64,000 bases of DNA from Marinobacter sp. LQ44 (lineage in GTDB: Bacteria > Pseudomonadota > Gammaproteobacteria > Pseudomonadales > Oleiphilaceae): assembly GCF_001447155.2 (NCBI RefSeq), contig NZ_CP014754.1, positions 2,976,001 through 3,040,000 on the forward strand. Direction: 5' to 3'. The notes beneath the pieces are model-generated. The model worked only from the letters and a program-made list of their open reading frames with translations. It did not search any database and was not told where the DNA came from. This document shows positions 46,893 to 56,703 of this stretch, piece after piece. A program made the translations under genes and the position numbers. Position 1 is the stretch's first letter. Every line of letters starts with the position of its first letter.

Positions 46893-47627
46893 ATGACGAT
46901 CGTGATTGCCGGAATATCCGGTGCTATTGGTGCGGCGCTGGCAAAACACTATCTGGAGACCTGTCCGGACCAAGCCATTATTGGCCTGTGCCGGGATCCG
47001 CAGCGAGCATCGGACAGTCTCAGGAAGCATCCCGGTGTGAGATTGCTGGCCTGGGACGCCGAAGATGAGCAGCGGCTTGATAGAGCCGAATTGAAAGCAG
47101 TACTGGACGGTTCCGGCCCGATTGTTACCGTGATTTACGCCGCTGGCCTGCTGCACGACGACCGGCTGTTTCCTGAAAAGCGGTTAGAGGACGTCGCGGG
47201 GGGTAACATGGGGCGTGCTTTCGCGGTCAACGCCACCGGATTCGCCTTGCTGATCCAGGCTCTGCTGCCCTGGCTGCGGCATCGTGAGTTCAAGCGCGTG
47301 GCGGCCATCTCGGCCAAGGTGGGGTCAATATCCGATAACCGGTTTGGCGGCTGGTATGCTTATCGGAGTTCAAAAGCCGCCCTGAACATGCTGGTGCGCA
47401 ATCTTTCCATCGAACTGCCCCGCCGGTGCAAGCCCATTGCCTGCGTGGCACTGCATCCGGGGACCACCGAGTCGGCCCTGAGTGCACCGTTCCGCCAGTC
47501 ATTGACCAAACTGACGGTACATAAGCCGTCGGAGACGGCCGCCAACCTGATCCAGGTGTTGGGCGACCTGGACGACAGCAGTAATGGGCGGTTCTTCAGT
47601 TGGGACGGTTCGGAGCTACCCTGGTAG
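46893..47627 (+). CDS. Short-chain dehydrogenase/reductase (SDR)
   Basis: This 244-residue SDR has the NAD(P)-binding IAGISGAIGAALAKHY at the N-terminus and the catalytic pair Tyr and Lys in YAYRSSKAALNM, with a Ser in AAISAKVGS. The overall shape resembles the CsgA/C-factor-like subgroup. The substrate is unknown. The ATG at 46893 follows ggaaggacgtgcga. It diverges from the acyl-CoA dehydrogenase and converges on the transporter gene. Confidence 0.9.
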   Translation: MTIVIAGISGAIGAALAKHYLETCPDQAIIGLCRDPQRASDSLRKHPGVRLLAWDAEDEQRLDRAELKAVLDGSGPIVTVIYAAGLLHDDRLFPEKRLEDVAGGNMGRAFAVNATGFALLIQALLPWLRHREFKRVAAISAKVGSISDNRFGGWYAYRSSKAALNMLVRNLSIELPRRCKPIACVALHPGTTESALSAPFRQSLTKLTVHKPSETAANLIQVLGDLDDSSNGRFFSWDGSELPW

Positions 47628-47644
47628 CTTCGCCAGGCGGAACA

Positions 47645-48589
47645 TTATAACGGCACCGCCCAGCTGAGCATGGAGTAATAGAGTCCGATGCCGACGAGCA
47701 CATTAAACGGAAAGGTGACGCCCAACGAAGCCAGCATGGCCAAGCCGATATTGGCATCCGGAACAGCGTGGCGAATCGCCACCGGTGCGGCAATGTAGGA
47801 CGCGCTGGCGGTGAGGGTTGCGAGGATGACGATAGAGCCGGTGTCGAGCCCAAGCAGGGTGCCCACCGTTAGCCCCGCCACCGACAGCACGGGGGGCATT
47901 GCAAGCCCGAATAGTACGATTCTCCAATGGATCAGCTTGAGGTTGCGCAGGGTTTCGGCGGCCACCAGCCCCATCTCCAGCAGGAATAGCGACAGAATGA
48001 CAGAAAAGGCGCTGGTCAGGGGGGCGGTGACGCCGGTGCCCTGTCCCGGCCCGTAAAGCGCTCCAATGACCACGCCACCCACCAGCAGGATAACGCTTCG
48101 GTTGGTCAGGGTTTCCTGCCAGAGCGGGGTACCTTTGATGTCACCGGTGCGCTTACCAAAACGCCGGTAGAACCAGAGCCCGACCATGATGGCAGGTAAC
48201 TCCAGAAGCACCAGATAGAGCGTTACCTGACCGCCGGAGCTGAGGCCGCGAGTTTCAACCCACGCCAGTGCGACGGCAAAGGTGCCCGCACTGACCGAAC
48301 CATAGTGGGCGGCAAAACTGGCGGTGTCGGCGATTGAAAGCCCGACGCCGTAACGCAGGATCGGGATCATCAGCAGCGGTAACGCAAACCCCAGGCCCGC
48401 CACCGCAAGCATCTCCAGAAGCAGACCTGGTGCCAGGTTCCCGTACAGGGCCATGCCACCCTTCAGGCCAATGGTCAGCATCAGCAGCAGACTGAGAATG
48501 TCGTAGGCTTCTCGTGGAATAGACAGGTCAGATTTGACGGTTCCTGCGACCAGGCCGAGCAGGAAAAACATGACGATGATGTCGGGCAT
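47645..48589 (-). CDS. SbtA-type sodium-dependent bicarbonate transporter family permease
   Basis: This 314-residue membrane protein has about ten hydrophobic helices and matches the DUF897/SbtA family: MFFLLGLVAGTVKSDLSIP, LLMLTIGLKGGMAL and the symmetric TLLGLDTGSIVILATLTASASYIAAP. In cyanobacteria SbtA imports bicarbonate with sodium; in heterotrophs bicarbonate uptake is presumed. No SbtB-like PII regulator lies next to it. Which substrate is carried here is not settled. Confidence 0.88.
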   Translation of the reverse strand: MPDIIVMFFLLGLVAGTVKSDLSIPREAYDILSLLLMLTIGLKGGMALYGNLAPGLLLEMLAVAGLGFALPLLMIPILRYGVGLSIADTASFAAHYGSVSAGTFAVALAWVETRGLSSGGQVTLYLVLLELPAIMVGLWFYRRFGKRTGDIKGTPLWQETLTNRSVILLVGGVVIGALYGPGQGTGVTAPLTSAFSVILSLFLLEMGLVAAETLRNLKLIHWRIVLFGLAMPPVLSVAGLTVGTLLGLDTGSIVILATLTASASYIAAPVAIRHAVPDANIGLAMLASLGVTFPFNVLVGIGLYYSMLSWAVPL

Positions 48590-48713
48590 GTGTCAGCTGT
48601 TGCGTTTTGAATGGGGGCTGGAGTGGTTACCTACTATGGATCAGTTTAGGGGGATAGGCGCCCAAGTCAATTAAACCATGACGGCATTGCGTTGACGGCT
48701 TTTCAGTCGCAAT

Positions 48714-48740
48714 AAAAAACGGAGGCAGTCTGCCTCCGAT
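48714..48740 (-). terminator. Rho-independent terminator after chrR-like gene
   Basis: Arms cggaggca (48720-48727) and tgcctccg (48731-48738) with a 3-base loop and a T-run on the minus strand (48714-48719 are A on the plus strand). It ends the sigma/anti-sigma operon. Confidence 0.9.
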
Positions 48741-48765
48741 TTTCCAGTGCAGTGATCGACAAGGC

Positions 48766-49404
48766 TTACCGAATAAACGGGTTCAACATCCTGGTAAAGG
48801 TGCCCGTCAGCCTGACCGGAGCGCTAAGTACAGACAGCGTAATGCAGTCTTCACACCCGACAGCAACGGGCCGATGCTCGTCCTGCTCATTCAACACCAC
48901 GAAGTCCCATTGGTTGAACACGCCCTTCTGGTCGGCGAATGCGCCCTGGAGTACGATCGTTGTCTCATCACCACGGTGGGTATGGGCCGGCGCTTTGCCG
49001 CCTGCCACCAGTCTCTGCAGCACCACTCGCTCATCCTGGCCGGGAAACTTTTCCGAAATATCCAGTATGCTGACGTCGCCCAACTGACGCTTCCAGGGCA
49101 GATCGTTGATGTCCTGGCCAAGCAGCTTCTGCAGTGGGCTCAAGCGTGGTGCCTGCGCCACCGGTGAGATATCGTCGGGAGCTGCGTCGATACGCGCCAT
49201 CAACTGCTCAAAGCTGCTGTCCGACACACTGACCTTCGGCTGCTGCTCCATCATTACCGCGCCCAGACTGTTCAATGTGTCCACCCGGCTCCGACAGTGT
49301 GGGCACTGCTCCAGGTGCAGCCGGATGCAGAGAGCATGGGGCTCAGTCAGGTTGCCAGCGCTGTATTCCATCAGGCTGAGGCTGTCGGGGTGGTGCCGTG
49401 TCAT
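48766..49404 (-). CDS. chrR: ChrR-like zinc anti-sigma factor with cupin domain
   Basis: This 212-residue protein has an N-terminal zinc anti-sigma domain with His30, Cys34 and Cys37 (HLEQCPHC) and a C-terminal cupin with HTHRGDE metal ligands. In Rhodobacter ChrR holds the sigma factor until singlet oxygen triggers release. It overlaps the sigma gene by 4 bp (ATGA). The photolyase and desaturase genes often found beside such pairs are not seen in this window. Confidence 0.93.
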   Translation of the reverse strand: MTRHHPDSLSLMEYSAGNLTEPHALCIRLHLEQCPHCRSRVDTLNSLGAVMMEQQPKVSVSDSSFEQLMARIDAAPDDISPVAQAPRLSPLQKLLGQDINDLPWKRQLGDVSILDISEKFPGQDERVVLQRLVAGGKAPAHTHRGDETTIVLQGAFADQKGVFNQWDFVVLNEQDEHRPVAVGCEDCITLSVLSAPVRLTGTFTRMLNPFIR

Positions 49405-50048
49405 ACGTTCTGATCCTGCAAAATCACTTTTAACTTGTTCAATGCCAGGCGTACCCGGCTCTTCACGGTTCCCAGGGGGATCTGAAGTTCGTCCGCCACC
49501 ATCTGGTGAGATTTATGTTCCATGTACACTTTGGCGATCACGGTAATCTGCTCTTCCGGCAACTGGCTGAGTGACTCGCGAATCCGGCGCTCCGACATCA
49601 ATCGGTGCAGGGATGTCACCGGCTCGTCCTCGTTATCGCCGGGAATCTGCCATAGATCCTCGGTTTCAACCGCCATTTCAGCGCTGGTTCGCTGCATTTT
49701 CCGCAACATATCAATGCGCTGGTTACGGGCGATGGTGAATATCCAGGTCGACGCCGCCGCCTTGCGCCAGTCGTAGAGACAGGACCGGCGCCAGATGGAA
49801 ATGAACACTTCCTGCACCAACTCCTCGGCGTGGCTGGCCATGCCATTGGAAATAGCGTAATACTTTAGCTGTGGCGCAAAGTGTTCGAACAAAGCGTGGT
49901 ACGCAGCTCTATCCTGGTGTTTGCCTACTTTTTCCAGCAGGACGCCCCAAGGATCTTTCCGGCCCTCGGCTTTCGCTGGTTGCTGATCCAGTGTGGTCAC
50001 CGGACGCTCCTTGACAGTCGCATGAGTTGAGCTGATTACAGTCATCAT
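49401..50048 (-). CDS. ECF sigma factor, RpoE/ChrR-partner type (ECF11-like)
   Basis: This protein of about 215 residues has region 2 (HFAPQLKYYAIS, ELVQEVFISIWRRS, RNQRIDMLRK) and region 4 (LSQLPEEQITVIAKVYMEHKSHQMVADELQ in part, PLGTVKSRVRLALNKL). The linked ChrR-like anti-sigma gene places it in the group that responds to singlet oxygen. I use ATG 50048; the frame is open further upstream but similarity begins well after it. A promoter-like sequence with this group's pattern lies upstream. Confidence 0.93.
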   Translation of the reverse strand: MMTVISSTHATVKERPVTTLDQQPAKAEGRKDPWGVLLEKVGKHQDRAAYHALFEHFAPQLKYYAISNGMASHAEELVQEVFISIWRRSCLYDWRKAAASTWIFTIARNQRIDMLRKMQRTSAEMAVETEDLWQIPGDNEDEPVTSLHRLMSERRIRESLSQLPEEQITVIAKVYMEHKSHQMVADELQIPLGTVKSRVRLALNKLKVILQDQNV

Positions 50049-50085
50049 TCTAGGCACTCGCCGCTGGTTTGTCAGTTTGGTTATG

Positions 50086-50111
50086 TACGGCAGGCTGAAA
50101 TAAGTGGATTG
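50086..50111 (-). promoter_or_regulatory. Candidate ECF11-type autoregulatory promoter
   Basis: Reading leftward, CAATCC (50111-50106), a 16-bp spacer and CGTA (50089-50086) resemble the TGATCC...CGTA promoters of ChrR-linked sigma factors. The -35 differs at the first two bases and the spacing is slightly short. It would put the start about 30-35 bp before the sigma gene. Confidence 0.35.
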
Positions 50112-50227
50112 CCTTGGGTGAAAAAAATCTGGCCGCACTGTCGGCGGTTTCGTGTCAGTGGAGTGATTGCCGGAGCCCAGAGCAGGCGCTAGTCTGACAA
50201 CCATAATAACGACTCAAAGTTCAAACC

Positions 50228-51274
50228 ATGAATGCACTGCTTTCCGGCGGCACCCTGCCTGTTATCCGGGCCCATTACGCAGAGATTCTTTGCCAGCTGG
50301 CAGAGGAAAGAGGCGTTGCCCCGCAAGAACTGGTCAGTGCTGCCGGTATCCGCCAGCACCAGTTGGGCCATCCAGATAATTTCATTACCCTCGATCAGTT
50401 CACCGAGCTGTGTCGACAGGCCTTCAACCGTTGTAAGGATGATGGCCTGGGGCTTGAGTTTGGCCGCCGCCTGAAATTTACCGCCCATGGTGCGCTGTCT
50501 CAGGCAGCCATCAGTTGCGACACCCTCGAGCAGGCGCTGCAGGTGTTGATCAAATATTTTCGGATTCGTTTTGCCTACATGGCCCTGTCATTCTCTATTG
50601 AGGGCGATGAAGCGGTCATTCAGCTCGATATCAAACACGACACCCGGGATCTGCACCGTTTCAACATCGAGGTGGTCCTGGCGTCTCTGATGGAAGTGAA
50701 CAATCTGCTGTTTGGTCAGCGGTTGCTGGAGGGTGGGCGGTGCCTGGTCGACTACGAGCGACCAGCCAATGTTGCGCCTTACCGGCCGCTGTTTGGTAAC
50801 GCGGTGAGTTTCTCCACCGGTGTTAACCAGCTTCGCTTCCAAAAGCAGTTCCTGACCCTGCCATTGTCCTTATCCAATCCTGTGGCTCGTCGTGTGGCGG
50901 AAGCGCAGTGTGAGGAAGAAATGCGGCAGATGGAGGCGTCTACATCGGTGACCGAGCGCGTGGTCCGGATGCTGGAATCGGTTCGTGATGGCCGCCTGCT
51001 TAGTCTGGAGGATGTTGCCGGGCAATTGCATGTGTCGGCTCGCACACTGCGGAGGCAGTTGGCGGCAGAGGGCGCGCGCTTCCAGCTTCTCCAGGAAACC
51101 GTGCGCCATAAAAGAGCCCTGGATCTGTTACGGCGACACTCACTCCTGAGTATCGACGATGTTGCAGAACACCTGGGTTACAGCGACCCCTCCAATTTTG
51201 CCCGGGCCTTTCGTAAATGGGAGGGTATTTCGCCCTCGGCCTGGCGCAGGTTGCACCAGGCCGAGGGCGCTTGA
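50228..51274 (+). CDS. AraC-family transcriptional regulator
   Basis: This 348-residue regulator has an N-terminal Arabinose_bd-like domain (LAEERGVAPQELVSAAGI, LGLEFGRRLKFTAHGALSQA) and two C-terminal helix-turn-helix motifs (VAGQLHVSARTLRRQLAAEG, VAEHLGYSDPSNFARAFRKW). It is divergent from the sigma operon with a 179-bp gap and converges on speA with a 3-bp gap. The ligand is unknown. Confidence 0.9.
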   Translation: MNALLSGGTLPVIRAHYAEILCQLAEERGVAPQELVSAAGIRQHQLGHPDNFITLDQFTELCRQAFNRCKDDGLGLEFGRRLKFTAHGALSQAAISCDTLEQALQVLIKYFRIRFAYMALSFSIEGDEAVIQLDIKHDTRDLHRFNIEVVLASLMEVNNLLFGQRLLEGGRCLVDYERPANVAPYRPLFGNAVSFSTGVNQLRFQKQFLTLPLSLSNPVARRVAEAQCEEEMRQMEASTSVTERVVRMLESVRDGRLLSLEDVAGQLHVSARTLRRQLAAEGARFQLLQETVRHKRALDLLRRHSLLSIDDVAEHLGYSDPSNFARAFRKWEGISPSAWRRLHQAEGA

Positions 51275-51277
51275 AGG

Positions 51278-53188
51278 CTATTCCTCCAGGTAGGTGTAAC
51301 CTTCGAGTCCCGCTTTCAGCTCGCCCAGCAACCTTGACTGCGTCGGCTTGTCCAGGTCGCTGAGGTCAAACTTGTCCTGATAGGCCCGGAGCAGGTTGTC
51401 CGGCTCAAAGTTGACATAGCGCAGCACCTTGGCGACCGTGTCACCGGTAATCGGTGTTCCGATGTTGTATTCGCCCCGGTCGTTCAGGCGCACATCCACA
51501 GAGTGGGTATCTCCGAACAGATTGTGCATGTCACCCAGAATTTCCTGATAGGCGCCGGTCATGAAGAACCCCATCAGCAGTGGCTCGTCTTCCTGTTCTT
51601 CCGGCAGCGCCAGGGTGGTCTCGACGCCCTGGCCATCTACGTACTGATCAATTCGGCCATCAGAGTCACAGGTGATGTCCTGAATCACTGCGCGCCGGTT
51701 AAGCGGGCGGTTCAGGCCATTGATGGGCATTACCGGAAAGATCTGGTCGATGCCCCAGACATCCGGCAGGGACTGGAACAGGGAAAAATTAACGAACAGC
51801 TTTTCCGCGAGCTTTTCGTTAAGTTCGTCGATGATCTCCCGGTGCGCCCGGCTGCCGCTGTCCAGTTGACTCCGAAGGAGCCGGCAGCAGGTGGTGTAGA
51901 GAGTTTCCGCCTGGGCCCGCTCACTGAGTGATAACAGACCATGGGCGAACTGTGCATGGACGTCGGTCATCGCATGCAGCACATCGTGGTAAATTTCTGC
52001 CAGCGAACGGGGCGACTGGTCATCCTGCAGGCTGATCAGATCACGCCAGAGGTCATTCAGTGGTGCTGGTGCGTCTGCTGCTGGCTCGGTGACTTCCCGA
52101 TGGTCCGGCGTTTCCCGGTCAATCACGTTGGTGACCAGCACCGAGTGGTGGGCGGTCAGGGCTCGGCCAGATTCGCTGATCAGGTCCGGATGGGGAATGC
52201 CTTGGCGATCGCATTCGGCTTGCAGTACATGCACCACGTTATAGGCGTATTCGAAGACGCTGTAGTTCATTGAGCAACTGCTGCGGGAGCGGGTACCCTC
52301 ATAGTCCACGCCCAGCCCACCGCCGATATCCACGGTGCCAACCGGTGCGCCCAGCCGGCGCAGTTCGGTATAGAAGCGGGCGCATTCTTTCAGACCGGTC
52401 TGGATATCCCGGATGTTGGCGATCTGGGAGCCCAGGTGGAAGTGCAGTAACTGCAGCGTGCCCAGCGCTCCAGCCTGTTTGAGGGTGTTGACGACATCCA
52501 GAACCTGGCTGGCGGACAACCCGAACTTGGATTTCTCGCCTCCGGTATTCTGCCAGTTGCCTTTGCCAATGGTGGCCAATCTTGCCCGCACTCCAATCAG
52601 GGGTGAAACATCAAGGTGCTCAGCCTCCTCCAGGATCAGCGGCAGTTCCGATTGCTTCTCCACCACGATAAACACCCGGTGGCCCAGCTTCTGGCCGATC
52701 AGGGCCAGACGGATATACTCCCGGTCTTTATAGCCATTGCAGACAATCACCGACCCCGCTTTCGGGGCAAGCGCCAATACCGCCATCAACTCCGGCTTGC
52801 TGCCGGCTTCGAGCCCGACTTGTCCGGCCGAGGCAGCGGGCTCTGCCGCCAACAGTTCTTCCACGACTCGCCGCTGCTGATTGACCTTGATCGGGTAAAC
52901 CGCAGTGTAGCGCCCCTGGTAGCCCTGTTCGGCGGTTACCTTGTTGAAGGCGCCGCACAGCTTGTTCACCCGGTCATGCAGTATGTCGGTAAAGCGGATC
53001 AGTACCGGCAAGGCAACGCCGGAACGTACCAGGGACCGGGTCAGGTCGGGCAGGTTGATACGGGCTGCAGTCCGCCCCCGGTCCGGGCAGATCTCGACTT
53101 CGCCTTGGGGTGTAACGGCGATGTAACCGTCACTCCAGTGCGCGATGTTATAAACCTTGTGGGCAGGTAAGGCTGTGGTTTCAGGCAT
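51278..53188 (-). CDS. speA: Biosynthetic arginine decarboxylase
   Basis: This 636-residue PLP enzyme makes agmatine from arginine, the first step to putrescine. The PLP lysine is in YTAVYPIKVNQQ, with the HFHLGSQI motif and the glycine loop DIGGGLGVDYEGTRS. Length matches SpeA. It is divergent from speE, so the two polyamine genes share a 229-bp spacer. A TACAAT on the minus strand (53242-53247) could be a -10 element but has no clear -35. Confidence 0.95.
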   Translation of the reverse strand: MPETTALPAHKVYNIAHWSDGYIAVTPQGEVEICPDRGRTAARINLPDLTRSLVRSGVALPVLIRFTDILHDRVNKLCGAFNKVTAEQGYQGRYTAVYPIKVNQQRRVVEELLAAEPAASAGQVGLEAGSKPELMAVLALAPKAGSVIVCNGYKDREYIRLALIGQKLGHRVFIVVEKQSELPLILEEAEHLDVSPLIGVRARLATIGKGNWQNTGGEKSKFGLSASQVLDVVNTLKQAGALGTLQLLHFHLGSQIANIRDIQTGLKECARFYTELRRLGAPVGTVDIGGGLGVDYEGTRSRSSCSMNYSVFEYAYNVVHVLQAECDRQGIPHPDLISESGRALTAHHSVLVTNVIDRETPDHREVTEPAADAPAPLNDLWRDLISLQDDQSPRSLAEIYHDVLHAMTDVHAQFAHGLLSLSERAQAETLYTTCCRLLRSQLDSGSRAHREIIDELNEKLAEKLFVNFSLFQSLPDVWGIDQIFPVMPINGLNRPLNRRAVIQDITCDSDGRIDQYVDGQGVETTLALPEEQEDEPLLMGFFMTGAYQEILGDMHNLFGDTHSVDVRLNDRGEYNIGTPITGDTVAKVLRYVNFEPDNLLRAYQDKFDLSDLDKPTQSRLLGELKAGLEGYTYLEE

Positions 53189-53334
53189 TGTTGCTATCCT
53201 GTCAGGAAACCGGAATGGCCCGCAGGCCGTTGACAGGCTGCATTGTAGGACCTGACTGCCCGGATCGAAAGCATTGGCGGGCCATGAGTGGCCTGAAATG
53301 TGGAAAATAGGTGGCGACGAGGGGGAATAGTACT

Positions 53335-53362
53335 TTGGCTATGGCTTGGGGGCCCCTACAAT
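53335..53362 (+). promoter_or_regulatory. Candidate speE promoter
   Basis: TTGGCT (53335-53340), a 16-bp spacer and TACAAT (53357-53362) resemble a sigma-70 promoter 55 bp before the speE start. Confidence 0.45.
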
Positions 53363-53417
53363 ACGCCCCTTTGGACAGGCACCGACCCCGTGGTGGCGCA
53401 ATGAATGGGAGGTACAG

Positions 53418-54299
53418 ATGACGGTATTGAACGAAAGGTGGTTTACCGAGGTGTTCCAGGATCAGGGCACAGCATTTTCACTTCAGGTCAAGCGCAAGCT
53501 GCATGAAGAGCAAACCCCGTTTCAGAAGCTGGAAATCTATGAAACGGAAACCTTTGGCAACCTGATGGTGCTGGATGGTTGCGTGATGCTGACCACCCGT
53601 GACAACTTTCTGTACCACGAGATGATGACCCATCCGGCGTTGTTCACCCACAAGAACCCGAAGAAAGTAGTGATTGTAGGCGGCGGAGACTGCGGTACCC
53701 TGAAAGAAGTGCTCAAGCACCCGGGCGTCGAGGAAGCCTGGCAGGTGGAAATTGACGAGCGGGTTACCCGCATGTCGGAAAAGTACTTTCCAGAGCTGTG
53801 TGAGGCCAACAACGACCCCCGGGCAAATTTCTTTTTTGGCGATGGCATTCGGTGGATGCGGGATATTGAGCCCAACAGCATCGACCTGCTGATTATCGAC
53901 AGTACGGACCCGGTGGGCCCTGCTGAAGGTCTGTTTGCCCTGGATTTCTACCGGGATGCCATGGCTGCATTGCGCGAGGGCGGCATTATCGTGCAGCAGA
54001 GTGAATCGCCGCTTCTGCATACTGACAGCATCATCAAGGATATCCACAGCGATATGCAAAAGGCCGGCTTCGGCCATGTGCAGACTCTGCCGTTCCCGCA
54101 GCCTGTCTACCCAACCGGTTGGTGGAGCTGCACCATGGGCAGCAAAGATAACCCGCTGAAGTACTTCCGCGAGGAAGACGCCAACAACCGCCCGTTCGTG
54201 ACCCGCTACTATAACGCCGGCATTCACCACGGAGCCCTGGCGATGCCGCAGTTCATGATGGACGCGCTGGAAGACTCGGTTCGCCCTGAAGAGGCCTGA
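53418..54299 (+). CDS. speE: Spermidine synthase
   Basis: This 293-residue aminopropyltransferase makes spermidine from putrescine and decarboxylated SAM. It has the family start (RWFTEVFQDQGTAFSLQV), the SAM-binding loop VIVGGGDCGTLKE and the catalytic segment IDSTDPVGPAEGLF. The ATG at 53418 follows gggaggtacag; an upstream frame has no ribosome site. It is divergent from speA. Confidence 0.96.
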   Translation: MTVLNERWFTEVFQDQGTAFSLQVKRKLHEEQTPFQKLEIYETETFGNLMVLDGCVMLTTRDNFLYHEMMTHPALFTHKNPKKVVIVGGGDCGTLKEVLKHPGVEEAWQVEIDERVTRMSEKYFPELCEANNDPRANFFFGDGIRWMRDIEPNSIDLLIIDSTDPVGPAEGLFALDFYRDAMAALREGGIIVQQSESPLLHTDSIIKDIHSDMQKAGFGHVQTLPFPQPVYPTGWWSCTMGSKDNPLKYFREEDANNRPFVTRYYNAGIHHGALAMPQFMMDALEDSVRPEEA

Positions 54300-54390
54300 C
54301 AAAATTAGACAGCCCCACACTCTGAGCTATGATGAAAAAGTGTGATCATTCATTGATCATCGTGCTGTGTTCGGAGTGAAAGGAGTTGTT

Positions 54391-54588
54391 ATGGAAACTC
54401 GCAAAGGTGAACAACAGGAGCGTCACTGGTTTCGTAGTGAGCGGTTCTCGCTGGTTAATGGGCAGTGGTATTTCCAGACTCGCGAGGGCTCGATCCAGGG
54501 GCCGTTTGACAGCGTTCAGGAAGCGGAAATGGAATTGATGTTGTACCTGCGGCACGCAGATGACCAATTGTTCCAGGGAGTCTGTTAG
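54391..54588 (+). CDS. DUF6316 family small protein
   Basis: This 65-residue protein shows the DUF6316 pattern: HWFRSERFSLVNGQWYFQTREG followed by GPFDSVQEAEMEL. The function is unknown; it probably folds as a single small domain. The ATG at 54391 has aaggag six bases upstream. A strong bidirectional terminator follows. It has no cotranscribed partner, since speE ends 91 bp earlier. Confidence 0.85.
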   Translation: METRKGEQQERHWFRSERFSLVNGQWYFQTREGSIQGPFDSVQEAEMELMLYLRHADDQLFQGVC

Positions 54589-54610
54589 TTCCAGATCATT
54601 ACCGACAGAA

Positions 54611-54642
54611 ACAGAAAGGGCGCCTTTTGGCGCCCTTTCTGT
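54611..54642. terminator. Bidirectional terminator between DUF6316 gene and amtB
   Basis: Arms of 14 bp (acagaaagggcgcc at 54611-54624 and ggcgccctttctgt at 54629-54642) enclose TTTT, with T-rich flanks on both strands. Confidence 0.88.
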
Positions 54643-54661
54643 TACTTCAAGTCAGGCCGGC

Positions 54662-55909
54662 TTACTGCTTGCCGCTGACAAACTCCGGATAGGCTTCCAT
54701 ACCGCACTCAGAGTAGTCCACACCTTCGTACTCGTCTTCTTCGGATACCCGGATACCCATGACCGCCTTAAGGATGCCCCAGACGATCAGGCTGGCAACG
54801 AAGACCCATACAAAGATGGTCAGGGCGCCGATGATCTGGCCACTGAAGCTGGAGTCGCCGTTGGTAATCGGGACCAGCAGCAGGCCGAGCAGACCGCAGA
54901 CGCCGTGAACCGAGATGGCACCAACCGGGTCATCAATGCGCAGCTTGTCCAGGGTTACGATGCTCACGACCACCAGCAGGCCACCGAAGGCGCCAAAGAT
55001 GGTCGCCAGCAGCGGAGTGGGTGTGTCCGGGCCGGCAGTGATGGTGACCAGGCCAGCCAGTGCACCGTTCAGGAGCATGGTCAGGTCAGCTTTGCCAAAC
55101 ATCAGTCGGGCGAGAATCAGGGCGGCGAGACCGCCACCAGCCGCTGCGGCGTTGGTGTTCATGAACACGATGGCTACGTCGTTGGCGGATTCGGCAGAAG
55201 CGGTCGCCAGAACCGAGCCACCGTTGAAGCCGAACCAGCCCATCCACAGGATGAAGGTGCCCAGGGTTGCCAGGGGCAGGTTGGCGCCAGGAATGGCGCG
55301 GATCTCGCCGTTCGGGCCGTATTTGCCTTTACGGGCACCCAGCAGCAGGACGCCTGCCAGAGCCGCAGCTGCACCGGCCATGTGTACGATGCCAGAGCCG
55401 GCAAAGTCACTGAAGCCAAGATCGCCCAGGTTGTACATGCCAAATACATCGTCGCCGCCCCAGGTCCAGGCGCCTTCCATCGGGTAGATGAAGCCAGTCA
55501 TCACAACCGCGAAGATCAGGAATGCCCAGAGCTTCATGCGCTCGGCCACGGCACCGGAGACGATGGACATGGCAGTGGCAACGAAGACCACCTGGAAGAA
55601 GAAGTCAGCGGATGGCGCGTAGGTTGAAGCCGCTTCGTACTCGAAGCCCTCTTCAACGCCCATGCCAGTAATGCCGCTCAGGAAGGTGCCGCCACCGTAC
55701 ATGATCGCGTAGCCGCAGACCATGTACATGGTGCAGGCAACGGCGTACAGGGCGACGTTCTTGGTCAGAATTTCAGTGGTGTTCTTTGAACGCACCAGGC
55801 CGGATTCAAGCATGGCAAAGCCTGCTGCCATCCACATGACCAATGCGCCACAAACGAGGAAGTAAAACGTGTCTAATGCGTACTGTATTTCAAAAACAGT
55901 GCTTTCCAT
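54662..55909 (-). CDS. amtB: Ammonium transporter AmtB
   Basis: This 415-residue inner-membrane channel with about eleven helices brings in ammonium or ammonia when nitrogen is scarce. It has CGYAIMYGG, DFAGSGIVHMAGAAAALAG and the central helices with conserved histidines. I use the ATG at 55909, which follows ggagggcctcct. The C-terminal tail (GIRVSEEDEYEGVDYSECG) is the part bound by GlnK. It follows glnK by 71 bp. Confidence 0.96.
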   Translation of the reverse strand: MESTVFEIQYALDTFYFLVCGALVMWMAAGFAMLESGLVRSKNTTEILTKNVALYAVACTMYMVCGYAIMYGGGTFLSGITGMGVEEGFEYEAASTYAPSADFFFQVVFVATAMSIVSGAVAERMKLWAFLIFAVVMTGFIYPMEGAWTWGGDDVFGMYNLGDLGFSDFAGSGIVHMAGAAAALAGVLLLGARKGKYGPNGEIRAIPGANLPLATLGTFILWMGWFGFNGGSVLATASAESANDVAIVFMNTNAAAAGGGLAALILARLMFGKADLTMLLNGALAGLVTITAGPDTPTPLLATIFGAFGGLLVVVSIVTLDKLRIDDPVGAISVHGVCGLLGLLLVPITNGDSSFSGQIIGALTIFVWVFVASLIVWGILKAVMGIRVSEEDEYEGVDYSECGMEAYPEFVSGKQ

Positions 55910-55980
55910 AGGAGGCCCTCCGCACAAGGCTCTTAGGTTATAAATTTTTTGCGTTGGCTTATGTCTGAGTCAGTCTGGTG

Positions 55981-56427
<447 letters not shown>

Positions 56428-56428
56428 T

Positions 56429-56446
56429 TAGCATCGGGTGTGCCAA
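56429..56446 (-). promoter_or_regulatory. Sigma-54 promoter of glnK-amtB
   Basis: On the minus strand TTGGCACACCCGATGCTA carries GG and GC exactly ten bases apart, as in the -24/-12 sigma-54 consensus (TGGCACG-N4-TTGCA). It lies about 100 bp before glnK. Confidence 0.85.
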
Positions 56447-56510
56447 CGCAAAAAAGTTGTTTTAAATCATATTGTTGGTTATATCCTGTTCCAGAATGGC
56501 GCAATAACGC

Positions 56511-56525
56511 GCACTAATTTGGTGC
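56511..56525. promoter_or_regulatory. NtrC-like binding site
   Basis: GCACTAATTTGGTGC is a near-palindrome matching the NtrC pattern GCAC-N7-GTGC. It lies about 65 bp upstream of the sigma-54 promoter, the right place for an enhancer. Confidence 0.7.
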
Positions 56526-56703
56526 GATGAGCCCGGCCTTGGCTCAAAAAAGAGCATGACCGGGTTGGCCATCCGCCATCATTATAATGCCCACCGGGCA
56601 CAGTATGGCAGGGGCAGCGGTGTGATACACTCCTCTCAAAGTGGAAAGCGACGCAGCCGCAGGCTTTAGCGTGTCGTGGAACAGAGACTCCCAGAGGTAT
56701 TGT

